In this document: positions 1 through 7,758 of the stretch, in pieces
Layout: the number at the start of each line of letters is the position of its first letter
How positions within the stretch are numbered: the first letter of the stretch is position 1
Assembly (NCBI GenBank): GCA_023436425.1
Contig: JAEZJD010000178.1
Coordinates: 1-7,801, forward strand
Direction of reading: 5' to 3'
DNA from: Bacteroidota bacterium
GTDB lineage: Bacteria > Bacteroidota > Bacteroidia > Chitinophagales > Chitinophagaceae
DNA: 7,801 bases
The notes under the pieces: model-generated
Databases searched by the model: none
Seen by the model: only the letters and a program-made list of their open reading frames with translations
What the model was told of the DNA's origin: nothing
Translations under genes and position numbers: made by a program

Positions 1-883
1 GTTTATGCTTGACCGCATCATGCGGTATGTTATAAAGCGTAAAGGAAAGCAGTTGCGGCCCATGTTTGTGTTTCTTTCTTCTAAGCTATGCGGTGGTGTA
101 AATGAAGAAACTTTTAGGGCAGCTTCACTGGTGGAAATGTTGCACACCGCTACCCTGGTGCACGACGACGTTGTTGATGATTCCATTGAACGTAGAGGTT
201 TTTTCTCAGTTTACGCCCTGTGGAAAAACAAGGTTTCTGTACTCGTTGGCGATTACTTGTTGGCTAAAGGTTTATTACTGTCTCTGGACAATGATGATTT
301 CGAAGTTTTGAAAATACTTTCTGACGCTGTTAGAAAAATGAGTGAGGGAGAATTACTGCAAATGGAGAAATCACGTTCTCTAAATCTGGACGAAGATGTC
401 TATTTCGAAATCATCAGAAATAAAACGGCTTCCCTCCTCTCCTCCGCATGCGGCGCAGGGGCGTGGGCAGCGTCGAAGGACAAGCAAAAAACTGAACTGA
501 TGCGAAAGTTCGGCGAAAAGGTGGGTATTGCGTTCCAGATCAAAGATGATCTGTTCGATTATACATCTCACAACATTGGCAAGCCGACAGGGAATGATAT
601 AAAGGAGAAGAAACTTACATTGCCCCTTATTTTCACCCTGAACAACACCGACAAATCTACCCGGCGGCAAATTATCTACATCGTAAAAAATGAAAACACA
701 AGAAAGAAAAAAGTAGATTATATTGTTGATGTCGTGACCCGGTCCGGCGGCATCGATTATACTATTCAGAAAATGAACGAGTATAAAAGAGAGGCTCTCG
801 ATATCTTACACCAATTTCCAGATTCTGAAATCAGAAACGGACTGGAAGATCTGGTAAACTTTGTTACCGATAGAAAATATTGA
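1..883 (+). CDS. Polyprenyl diphosphate synthase (trans-isoprenyl synthase family), 5'-truncated by the window
   Basis: This enzyme condenses isopentenyl diphosphate onto an allylic diphosphate to build a long all-trans prenyl chain, in Bacteroidota typically the menaquinone side chain. Counting from the ATG at 5, both aspartate-rich metal motifs are intact: HDDVVDD at residues 53-59 and KDDLFD at 180-185. Also present are the substrate-binding GKQLRP (14-19), RRG just after the first motif (63-65), KT (140-141) and GKPTGNDIKEKKLTLPLI-type residues (192-209). The residue five before the first motif is a small Ala (A49), as in long-chain IspB-type enzymes, so a long-chain product is inferred; exact length cannot be read. 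The family is usually about 320-325 residues, but only 292 follow the ATG at 5. The frame is open to the left edge and family members carry about 30 residues before this point, so that ATG is probably an internal Met. It ends one base before recJ. Specificity stays open, so no symbol is given. Confidence 0.9.
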   Translation, partial: FMLDRIMRYVIKRKGKQLRPMFVFLSSKLCGGVNEETFRAASLVEMLHTATLVHDDVVDDSIERRGFFSVYALWKNKVSVLVGDYLLAKGLLLSLDNDDFEVLKILSDAVRKMSEGELLQMEKSRSLNLDEDVYFEIIRNKTASLLSSACGAGAWAASKDKQKTELMRKFGEKVGIAFQIKDDLFDYTSHNIGKPTGNDIKEKKLTLPLIFTLNNTDKSTRRQIIYIVKNENTRKKKVDYIVDVVTRSGGIDYTIQKMNEYKREALDILHQFPDSEIRNGLEDLVNFVTDRKY

Positions 884-884
884 C

Positions 885-2582
885 ATGAACAAGAGATGGA
901 GACTGAACGTTTCTGACAAAGAAAAGGTAGACGCACTTTTTCAGCAATTGCACATTAGTCCCATTCTATGTTCCATTCTTGTTCAGCGGGGGATAGAAAC
1001 GTTCAATCAAGCCAAATCTTTTTTCAGACCCGAGCTTTCAGATCTGCACGATCCTTTTTTGATGAAGGACATGCAAAAAGCTGTGGACCGCATTTTAGAA
1101 GCTTTCGCACAAAATGAGAAAATTCTGGTTTTCGGTGATTACGATGTAGATGGTACAACAGCTGTGGCGTGCATGTACAAATTTCTAAAGCAACATCATC
1201 CTAATAGCGACTTTTACATTCCGCACCGGTACCGGGAAGGCTATGGCGTTAGCAAAGCAGGAATTGATTACGCGGCGGAAAACGGTTTCACACTCATCAT
1301 TTCTTTGGACTGTGGAATTAAATCTGTGGAACTGATCCGTTATGCTAAACAATTAAATATTGATTTTGTTGTCTGTGATCACCACTTGCCTGATCCGGAG
1401 TTGCCGCCCGCCGTTGCCATTTTAAATCCTAAACAAACAGATTGCAGTTATCCGTACAAAGAGCTGTGCGGTTGCGGTGTTGGGTTTAAATTGATTACGG
1501 CTCTTTGCAAAGCGCTTGGCCTTCCGGAAACAGTTGCGCACGAATATCTCGACCTCGTTGCTACAGCAATAGCTGCAGATATTGTTCCGATTACTAGCGA
1601 AAACCGGGTGCTTGCATTTTACGGCTTGAAGAAAGTGAACGAACAGCCCAACCATGGCATTAAAGCGTTGACGCAACTGGGCGGCTTTACCAAAAAAATT
1701 CACATCACCAATCTTGTTTTCATAATCGCACCGCGGGTGAATGCCGCCGGGAGAATGGATGATGGAAGGAAAGCTGTAATGATGTTTATTTCTGAAAACG
1801 CAGAAGAAGCATTACACTGGGCCGAACAACTTAACGCCGACAATACAAATAGAAAGGAAGCCGATAGCAGCATAACAGAAGAAGCGCTCACGATTATCGG
1901 CAATGATGAAGTAATGGTGAAAAGAAGAAGCACTGTGTTGTTTCAGCCGCATTGGCACAAAGGTGTTGTTGGCATTGTTGCTTCACGCTTGATAGAACAT
2001 TATTACCGTCCCACCATTGTGCTTACACAAAGTGGTGACTATGTTTCAGGTTCTGCACGGAGTGTTTCCGGCTTCAATGTGTATGAAGCAATTCATCAAT
2101 GTAAAGACTTGTTGCTCGGTTATGGCGGTCATTATCACGCAGCCGGCATGACCATGCAGATTGAAAACGTTGACGCATTTTCAAAGCGATTTGAAGAAGT
2201 GGTTTATTCTTCCATTAAACCTGAGTTGCTGATTCCCGAAATCGTTATCGATGCAGAAATCTCATTGTCGGACATTCGCAAACCATTGTACGATATTATG
2301 TGCCAGATGGAACCGTTTGGTCCGGAAAATCTTCGACCGGTATTCCTTACAAAAGGAGTGCATTGCAAAAGCTTTAAAATTTTGAAGGATGCACACCTGC
2401 GCCTGAAGCTGAAACAAAATAACTGCACAATTTCGGGCATTGCTTTCAACATGTTGGACAAGGTGCAATTGCTCCAGGAGCAGCAGCTGTTGGACATCGT
2501 TTATAAAATAGAAGAAACCGAATGGAACGGCGAAAAGCATCTTCAGTTGTGCGTACTTGATTTAAAACCCGCAGCCCCGTAG
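885..2582 (+). CDS. recJ: Single-stranded-DNA-specific exonuclease RecJ
   Basis: RecJ degrades single-stranded DNA 5' to 3' in the cytoplasm and serves recombination (RecF pathway), mismatch repair and base-excision repair. Numbered from the ATG at 885 (565 residues, close to the 577 of E. coli RecJ), the DHH-phosphoesterase motifs are complete: DYDVDG (85-90), SLDCG with D142, DHH (165-167), and the acidic DLVATAIAAD (223-232). NAAGRM follows (286-291). The DHHA1-type part has GSARS (389-393) and GGHYHAAGMT (414-423). An OB-fold-like C-terminus begins near MEPFGPENLRP (475-485). A longer frame opens at TTG 861, but that would overlap the previous gene by 23 bases and add eight residues of the upstream coding region read in another frame. 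ATG 885, giving MNKRW, matches the usual Bacteroidota RecJ start. The one-base gap to the polyprenyl synthase implies one transcript. No strong Shine-Dalgarno is seen; the upstream bases are A/T-rich. Confidence 0.96.
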   Translation: MNKRWRLNVSDKEKVDALFQQLHISPILCSILVQRGIETFNQAKSFFRPELSDLHDPFLMKDMQKAVDRILEAFAQNEKILVFGDYDVDGTTAVACMYKFLKQHHPNSDFYIPHRYREGYGVSKAGIDYAAENGFTLIISLDCGIKSVELIRYAKQLNIDFVVCDHHLPDPELPPAVAILNPKQTDCSYPYKELCGCGVGFKLITALCKALGLPETVAHEYLDLVATAIAADIVPITSENRVLAFYGLKKVNEQPNHGIKALTQLGGFTKKIHITNLVFIIAPRVNAAGRMDDGRKAVMMFISENAEEALHWAEQLNADNTNRKEADSSITEEALTIIGNDEVMVKRRSTVLFQPHWHKGVVGIVASRLIEHYYRPTIVLTQSGDYVSGSARSVSGFNVYEAIHQCKDLLLGYGGHYHAAGMTMQIENVDAFSKRFEEVVYSSIKPELLIPEIVIDAEISLSDIRKPLYDIMCQMEPFGPENLRPVFLTKGVHCKSFKILKDAHLRLKLKQNNCTISGIAFNMLDKVQLLQEQQLLDIVYKIEETEWNGEKHLQLCVLDLKPAAP

Positions 2583-2631
2583 CATTTTTCCACACCGTTA
2601 CAATCGCACCATTTCCACTCGTATTTCTATA

Positions 2632-2639
2632 TAGTTTTG
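2632..2639 (+). promoter_or_regulatory. Candidate Bacteroidota -7 element for the secreted nuclease gene
   Basis: TAGTTTTG matches the Bacteroidota -7 consensus TAnnTTTG exactly. It would place the transcript start near 2646, about 13 bases before the ATG at 2659, which is a normal short leader for this phylum. About 20 bases upstream there is only TTTC (2612-2615), not a good TTG, so the -33 element is poor. A second, less exact match with a 3-base spacer lies at 2645-2653. This is motif matching only. Confidence 0.35.
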
Positions 2640-2658
2640 ACGCCTACAATTTGCAACT

Positions 2659-5600
2659 ATGAAGAATATCTACTCAGCCCTCGCCATTGCGGCATTTTTT
2701 TTACTGAATAATTCTGCGGAGGCACAGGTCACTTTATCAGGTACAACCTACACGGAAAATTTCGACAACATCAGCGCTGGCGTTCCGGCTGGCTTTTTCG
2801 TTACCACAACAGCAACGGCTACTGCAGCGGGATCGACAGCTTCGTTTACAACCACTGCAACAGCATGGAATGTGACAAGTGCAGGATGGAAAAATTATGC
2901 TTCGGCCGACGGATTAACCGCATCTGCGACAGCGGCGGAACAGGCTGCAAGCACTGACCGCTCAATCGCCATCCGGCAAACGGGCACCGCTGGAACTGGC
3001 GGCGATCCGGGTGCTGCGCTTAGCTTTAAAATTGCAAGTACGGCCGGATTGCAAAATTTTCAGCTGACTTTCAAGCTTCAATCTCTTGATATTACTTCCC
3101 CAAGAACTACAACGTGGCTTGTGCAGTACGCCGTTGGCGCAACGCCAACATCGTTCACAACTGTAGCGACGGTGCCGCCAACGTTGACTACCGGAGGAAC
3201 AACTTTCTCAAACACGGTAGTGAACGTGAATTTCGGCAGTTCATTAGATAACATATCTGATATCGTTTGGATCAGAATTGTAGCTCTTTCATCATCAACA
3301 GGGAGCGGCAGTCGTGCTACCTCAGGCATTGACGACTTCACACTTTCCTACTCCGCATTTGGTTCGGGCAATTCTGTGACAGCAGCAGCGGGAACTAATG
3401 CCGCAGAACCGAATACGCCTGGCTCGTTTGTCGTCACTTTGAGCTCCGCGGCACCAGCTGGCGGTGTTTCAGTAAGTTATTCTTTATCGGGCACTGCTAC
3501 GAAAGATGTTGACTACTCGGATCCGCAAAATGGAAGCATCTATTTTGCCGCAGGCACCACCACTTCTTCTGTTAACGTAACCGTGTTGGATGATCAGATG
3601 GTGGAGCCCACAGAGTCTATAGTATTAACGCTGTCAGCAGCGACAAACAGTTATACGGTAAACACTACTGCCGCAACGATTTCTTTAGTCGACAACGAAG
3701 CGACTGTGTTGAACTATTATTCGCTGAACAATTGCACGACTACATTGAACGATGGATTTACTTCTCAGAGCGTTACTGGTGCACAAACGTGGGCTTGTAC
3801 AACTTTTGGCAGAACAGGCACCGGTATTCAAATGAATGGCTTTGCAAGTGGCTCATCCGTTGCCAATCAGGACTGGCTTATTTCACCTGCTATCGATTTA
3901 TCGGGCACGAATGTTCCTTTGCTTTCGTTCTGGAGCAAATCACGATTTTTGGGTGAAGGCTTGCAGTTATTTATTACAACGAATTACACGGGCGATGTGA
4001 CGACGACATCGTGGACAGAGTTGAATGGAAGGTTTCCTGCTGTAGGTTCTGACCTGTGGATGTACTCGGAAAATATTGATCTCTCAGCCTTCAAACAAGC
4101 AAACATTCGTTTTGCGTTCAAATACACGTCTACCAGTTCATCTGCCTCGCAATGGACTGTGGACGACATTTATCTTTTTGATGCGATCTCTGCTCCTCCG
4201 GCATTTGTAACTCCGGTTACTAAACTTCTCGACTTTCGTGAGCAAACGGCAGGAACAACGTCGGCTTCGAAAACATTTACTTTTTGGGCAAATGACGTCT
4301 CTTCTACCATGATTGTGACTGCGCCACAAGGCTTTGAACTTTCAAAAGACGGAACGCTTTACGCTTCCACAATAAGCTATACGGCAGCTGAATTACAGAA
4401 CAACGAGATAACAGCCTTTGCACGCTTTGCACCACCGCTGGCGAATACAACCTACGGCGGCTACCTAACCTTTTCAGCAACCGGTTTAAACACTTCAACG
4501 ATCCTGATAAAAGGAAATTCGGTTCCGATGTCGGTTACGTTGAATGTTGTAAACTGGAACGTAGAATGGTTTGGAAGCACTGCTTCGGGTCAAGGACCAA
4601 CCGACGATGTTCAGCAAGCTGCAAATGTGAAAAAAGTCATGGAGTATTTGTCCGCCGACGTGTACGCATTTGAAGAAGTAGTTGATACCGCTTTGTTCGG
4701 AAGCACCATACGATCTATTCCGGGTTACAACTATGTCATTTCAGACTATGCATCTCTTGCATACAACACATCTGATCCGGCATTCAGCACCAACTATGCA
4801 TCAGGACAGAAACTTGCGTTTGTTTACAAAACGTCTGTTATCAGCAATGTGACATCAAGAGGTTTGTTGCGATCAAGTGCAACAGCAATTTCAAACTGGT
4901 CTACAGGGCGTGTGCCTTTCCTTGTAAGCGCAACTGCCACAAAGAATGGCTTTACAAACAATTTTGATTTCATTGTCATTCACGGAAAAGCGGGATCTGC
5001 AGAAAACGACTACATTCGTCGTTGGGACGCGGCAAAAGAGCTGAAAGACACGCTGGATGCATTCTTCAGCAACAGAAATATTATTTTACTTGGAGATTTT
5101 AATGACGATCTTGACCTTTCTATTTTCACCACAAATGGTGCAGTCGTTTCTTCTTACGACCCGATAATAAAAGACTCCGTGGATGGCGATAGCTATAAAT
5201 CGATTACCCTCCCGCTCAGTTATGCAGCCGTTAATTCCACCGGCGGAAATGCAGAAATGATAGATCATGTTGTGGTGTCGAATGAAGTGTACCCTCTTTA
5301 TCTTCCTTTCTCTGCTACTCTTTACAATGACATTGAGGCATTGGCAGGAATTACTGATTACAACACAACCACCAGCGATCATTACCCGGTGATGACCAGG
5401 TACATGCTGAATGGTTTGTTACCCGTTAAACTTTCGGCTTTTGACGCCGTGAAAGAAAGCAGCACGGTTAAGGTAATTTGGACGACAGCATCAGAAAGCG
5501 ACACAAAAGAATTTATCGTGGAACGCTCTTTTGATGGTATAGCATTTCAGCCAATCGGCAAGGTAAATGCGGCCGGTAACAGCAACAGTAGAAGGAATTA

Positions 5601-5943
5601 TTTCTTCATAGATGCGCAGCCGAATCAGGGAGCTAATTATTACAGATTGAGAGCTGTGGACCTGGACGGACGCTGGGAGCTCTCAAATATAGTCGGCGTT
5701 AGCTTTTTATCAACTTACACATACAGTGTAAAACCAAATCCGGCAAGAAATAGCATTGTTATTTCAACCGGAACAAGTCATCCGGTTCAGATGCAGATTG
5801 TGGACATGCACGGAAGAATCGTAAAAGAAACCATATTGAAAAATAACGTCACGCCGATTGATATATCAAACTTGAACAGAGGCATTTACATCATCAAGTT
5901 TATCGCTCCGGACGTGCAATCGCAAAAGCTCGTCGTTGAGTAG
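2659..5943 (+). CDS. Secreted multi-domain endonuclease/exonuclease/phosphatase-family protein with type IX secretion sorting domain
   Basis: Probably an extracellular or cell-surface phosphodiesterase, either nuclease or phosphatase; the substrate cannot be read from sequence. A signal peptide occupies residues 1-22 (hydrophobic run, then AEA before Q23). Next come a Thr/Ala-rich beta-sandwich module (24-232, opening YTENFD, closing GIDDFTLSY), a Calx-beta domain (~238-347; GTATKDVDY, DDQMVEPTE, DNE), a cleaved-adhesin/choice-of-anchor-J-like domain (~350-508; DWLISPAIDLS, VDDIYL) and an Ig-like domain (~516-624). The EEP catalytic domain (~625-916) keeps all expected motifs: NWN (632-634), FEEV (E672/E673), HGKAG (H775), GDFND (D813, N815), IDH (D869) and SDHYP (D907, H908). 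An FN3-like segment follows (~920-1014, LPVKLSAF opening). The last ~75 residues form a type A sorting domain with KPNPARNSIVI, DMHGR, LNRGIYIIKF and terminal QKLVVE. This predicts Sec export, then T9SS passage across the outer membrane with removal of the C-terminal domain. It has its own candidate promoter and a strong terminator, so it is likely monocistronic. Confidence 0.9.
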   Translation: MKNIYSALAIAAFFLLNNSAEAQVTLSGTTYTENFDNISAGVPAGFFVTTTATATAAGSTASFTTTATAWNVTSAGWKNYASADGLTASATAAEQAASTDRSIAIRQTGTAGTGGDPGAALSFKIASTAGLQNFQLTFKLQSLDITSPRTTTWLVQYAVGATPTSFTTVATVPPTLTTGGTTFSNTVVNVNFGSSLDNISDIVWIRIVALSSSTGSGSRATSGIDDFTLSYSAFGSGNSVTAAAGTNAAEPNTPGSFVVTLSSAAPAGGVSVSYSLSGTATKDVDYSDPQNGSIYFAAGTTTSSVNVTVLDDQMVEPTESIVLTLSAATNSYTVNTTAATISLVDNEATVLNYYSLNNCTTTLNDGFTSQSVTGAQTWACTTFGRTGTGIQMNGFASGSSVANQDWLISPAIDLSGTNVPLLSFWSKSRFLGEGLQLFITTNYTGDVTTTSWTELNGRFPAVGSDLWMYSENIDLSAFKQANIRFAFKYTSTSSSASQWTVDDIYLFDAISAPPAFVTPVTKLLDFREQTAGTTSASKTFTFWANDVSSTMIVTAPQGFELSKDGTLYASTISYTAAELQNNEITAFARFAPPLANTTYGGYLTFSATGLNTSTILIKGNSVPMSVTLNVVNWNVEWFGSTASGQGPTDDVQQAANVKKVMEYLSADVYAFEEVVDTALFGSTIRSIPGYNYVISDYASLAYNTSDPAFSTNYASGQKLAFVYKTSVISNVTSRGLLRSSATAISNWSTGRVPFLVSATATKNGFTNNFDFIVIHGKAGSAENDYIRRWDAAKELKDTLDAFFSNRNIILLGDFNDDLDLSIFTTNGAVVSSYDPIIKDSVDGDSYKSITLPLSYAAVNSTGGNAEMIDHVVVSNEVYPLYLPFSATLYNDIEALAGITDYNTTTSDHYPVMTRYMLNGLLPVKLSAFDAVKESSTVKVIWTTASESDTKEFIVERSFDGIAFQPIGKVNAAGNSNSRRNYFFIDAQPNQGANYYRLRAVDLDGRWELSNIVGVSFLSTYTYSVKPNPARNSIVISTGTSHPVQMQIVDMHGRIVKETILKNNVTPIDISNLNRGIYIIKFIAPDVQSQKLVVE

Positions 5944-5951
5944 TCAACAAC

Positions 5952-5983
5952 AAAAAAGGCATTCACAAGAGAATGCCTTTTTT
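5952..5983. terminator. Bidirectional intrinsic terminator between convergent genes
   Basis: A perfect 13-bp inverted repeat: left arm AAAAAAGGCATTC at 5952-5964, loop ACAAGA at 5965-5970, right arm GAATGCCTTTTTT at 5971-5983. The stem core GGCATTC/GAATGCC is followed by six T on the plus strand and preceded by six A, which become six T on the minus strand. It begins eight bases after the stop of the secreted nuclease gene and ends 14 bases before the pckA stop codon, so one hairpin can end both converging transcripts. Confidence 0.9.
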
Positions 5984-5997
5984 ATTTACCGGCAGGA

Positions 5998-7605
5998 TTA
6001 TTGTTTAGGAGCTGACGACAAAATTTCATGGGAAACGCCGGAAGCATACTTCTCAAAATTCTTCACAAATAGGCCAGCCAGGAATTTTGCTTTTTCATCA
6101 TAGGCATCTCTGTCCGCCCAGGTGTTCTTCGGCATCAACACCTCGGAAGGAACCCCGGGAACTGCAATGGGAACAGCAACTCCAAACAATGGATCAATCG
6201 AAGTTTCTACATCGTCCAAAACGCCTTCCAACGCTGCAGTGATCATGGCTCTGGTGTATTTCAAATTGATTCTTTTTCCAACCCCGTAAGGACCACCTGT
6301 CCATCCGGTATTCACCAGCCAAACATTCACGTTGTGTTGCTGCATTTTTTTACCAAGCATCTCTGCATATTTGCCAGGATGCAGGGGAAGAAATGGTGCG
6401 CCAAAGCAAGCGCTAAACGTTGGTTTTGGTTCGGTAACTCCGGCTTCAGTTCCAGCGACTTTCGCCGTGTAGCCGGAAATGAATTGGTACATCGCCTGCC
6501 CTTTTGAAAGCTTAGAAATCGGGGGCAAAACACCGTACGCGTCGCACGTTAAGAAGAAGATATTTTTCGGAATATTTCCAATCGAAGGCTCCAGTGCGTT
6601 TGAAATAAAATGCAGTGGATAGGAAACACGCGTGTTTTCCGTAATTGATGCGTCTTCGAAGTTGATTTTGTTGGTGCCTTCAAAAAAGCTCACATTTTCC
6701 ACGATAGCTCCGGGGCGGATAGCGTGAAAGATTTCAGGTTCTTTTTCTTCAGAGAGGTTAATCAATTTGGCATAACAACCACCTTCAAAATTGAACACTC
6801 CGTCTTCTGTCCAGCCGTGTTCATCATCGCCAATCAATTTCCTTTTCGGATCAGCACTCAGCGTTGTTTTGCCGGTGCCGCTTAACCCAAAGAAAACCGC
6901 AGTGTCGCCATCGGCGCCCATGTTAGCACTACAATGCATGCTCAGCACATTTTTTTCGTGCGGCAGAATGTAATTGAGCACACTGAAAATTCCTTTTTTT
7001 GTTTCACCGGTGTAGCCGGTACCGGCGATCAGGATCGTTTTATGCTTGAATGACACAACTGCAGCATTGTGTTGACGAATGCCGCATTCTTTTGCATCTA
7101 ATTTCAAATCAGGTGCAGAGATCACATGCCACTCCGGTTCAAAATCGTCAAGTTCATCTTCTTCCGGGCGAAGAAACATGTTGTAGGCAAATAAGTTTGT
7201 CCAGGGCTTTTCTGTAACCACGCGAATGTTTAGTCGATACCGCGGATCGGCACATGCATAACAATCCCTTACCCAGATTTCGGGTTGCTGATCTAAGTAT
7301 TCTATAATTCTTTTGTGAATAATGTGAAAGTATTCGTCTTCAATCGGGATATTGAAGTTGTTCCAGTGAACTGTTTCAGATGTGGTTTCATCCCTTACGG
7401 TGAATTTATCATTAGGAGAACGTCCCGTGAACTCGCCGGTATTTATGGCAAGTGCTCCGGAATCTGTGAGCGTTCCCTCACCTATTCGCAATGTGTCCTG
7501 GACTAATTCATCAGGCGTGGATTGATAATGTATGCGATCAGTATTCCTCAATCCAAATTTCATCAACTTCTCCGGAGAGAATGAAAGCGTTGTGGGTATT
7601 GACAT
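5998..7605 (-). CDS. pckA: Phosphoenolpyruvate carboxykinase (ATP-dependent)
   Basis: This cytoplasmic enzyme (EC 4.1.1.49) interconverts oxaloacetate + ATP and phosphoenolpyruvate + CO2 + ADP: gluconeogenic, or CO2-fixing and anaplerotic in many Bacteroidota under fermentation. Numbered from the ATG at 7605 (535 residues, against 540 in E. coli), the ATP-type signatures are intact: TGRSPNDK (60-67, substrate Arg R62), YTGETKKGIF (198-207, with metal-site Lys), His224 in SMHCSAN, P-loop GLSGTGKTTL (240-249), kinase-2 GDDEHGW (259-265, D260/D261), EGGCYAK (274-280), ENTRVSYP (R326), LTCDAYGVLPP and TAKVAGTE (380-387). The lack of a GTP-type PCK signature and this P-loop make the ATP class clear. 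The frame extends upstream to a GTG at 7677, but a good promoter lies inside that extension and the added 24 residues resemble no PckA N-terminus, so ATG 7605 is preferred. It is transcribed toward the secreted nuclease gene and shares its terminator. Confidence 0.97.
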   Translation of the reverse strand: MSIPTTLSFSPEKLMKFGLRNTDRIHYQSTPDELVQDTLRIGEGTLTDSGALAINTGEFTGRSPNDKFTVRDETTSETVHWNNFNIPIEDEYFHIIHKRIIEYLDQQPEIWVRDCYACADPRYRLNIRVVTEKPWTNLFAYNMFLRPEEDELDDFEPEWHVISAPDLKLDAKECGIRQHNAAVVSFKHKTILIAGTGYTGETKKGIFSVLNYILPHEKNVLSMHCSANMGADGDTAVFFGLSGTGKTTLSADPKRKLIGDDEHGWTEDGVFNFEGGCYAKLINLSEEKEPEIFHAIRPGAIVENVSFFEGTNKINFEDASITENTRVSYPLHFISNALEPSIGNIPKNIFFLTCDAYGVLPPISKLSKGQAMYQFISGYTAKVAGTEAGVTEPKPTFSACFGAPFLPLHPGKYAEMLGKKMQQHNVNVWLVNTGWTGGPYGVGKRINLKYTRAMITAALEGVLDDVETSIDPLFGVAVPIAVPGVPSEVLMPKNTWADRDAYDEKAKFLAGLFVKNFEKYASGVSHEILSSAPKQ

Positions 7606-7628
7606 AAAAGCAATCGTCTTTGAAGCGG

Positions 7629-7659
7629 CAAAGGTAATGCGGAAAAGTTTTTTAGTCAA
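7629..7659 (-). promoter_or_regulatory. Bacteroidota-type promoter for pckA
   Basis: On the minus strand, TTG (complement of 7657-7659) is followed after 20 bases by TACCTTTG (complement of 7629-7636). This is an exact fit to the Bacteroidota TTG / TAnnTTTG promoter with normal spacing. Transcription would begin near 7622, leaving a leader of about 16 bases before the ATG at 7605. It lies inside the longer GTG-started frame, so it also decides the pckA start. No binding site for a known regulator was recognised. Confidence 0.6.
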
Positions 7660-7703
7660 TTTGGGCACCACAGGCACAACACTTTAGCATCGTTTTGTAT
7701 TAA

Positions 7704-7737
7704 TTGCATGCTCTTGCTGGAACTTTCAATTACTTTG
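7704..7737 (+). promoter_or_regulatory. Candidate promoter for the rightward gene starting at 7759
   Basis: TTACTTTG at 7730-7737 fits the -7 consensus TAnnTTTG except for its second base. A TTG at 7704-7706 lies 23 bases upstream, at the wide end of the accepted spacing. A start near 7745 would give a leader of about 14 bases. TACTTTG occurs again at 7751-7757, directly before the ATG, so which copy is used, if either, is uncertain. Confidence 0.3.
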
Positions 7738-7758
7738 CCCATCAGAAAAATACTTTGT

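Noticed and set aside
380..670. Open frame on the minus strand inside the polyprenyl synthase gene
   Set aside because: It lies wholly inside a well-supported conserved gene, has no recognisable motif and is low-quality protein sequence.
861..884. TTG start at 861 giving a RecJ eight residues longer
   Set aside because: It would overlap the end of the polyprenyl synthase by 23 bases and add residues that are only another frame of that gene. ATG 885 gives the usual RecJ N-terminus.
1422..2540. Four minus-strand open frames inside recJ
   Set aside because: They overlap conserved recJ motifs, overlap one another in part, and show no domain or start signal.
3732..5382. Short frames on both strands inside the secreted nuclease gene
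   Set aside because: Shadows of a long gene with intact domains; compositions are Cys/Arg/Trp-rich and unlike real proteins.
6327..7506. Short frames on both strands opposite or inside pckA
   Set aside because: Shadow frames of pckA; none has a motif or a credible start context.
7606..7677. GTG start at 7677 adding a basic/hydrophobic 24-residue leader to PckA
   Set aside because: PckA is cytoplasmic, the shorter form already has normal family length, and a good promoter lies inside the extension.
7686..7712. AGCAT and ATGCT half-sites 17 bases apart in the divergent region
   Set aside because: Only five bases per arm with a long gap; expected by chance in a region of this length and not tied to a known regulator.
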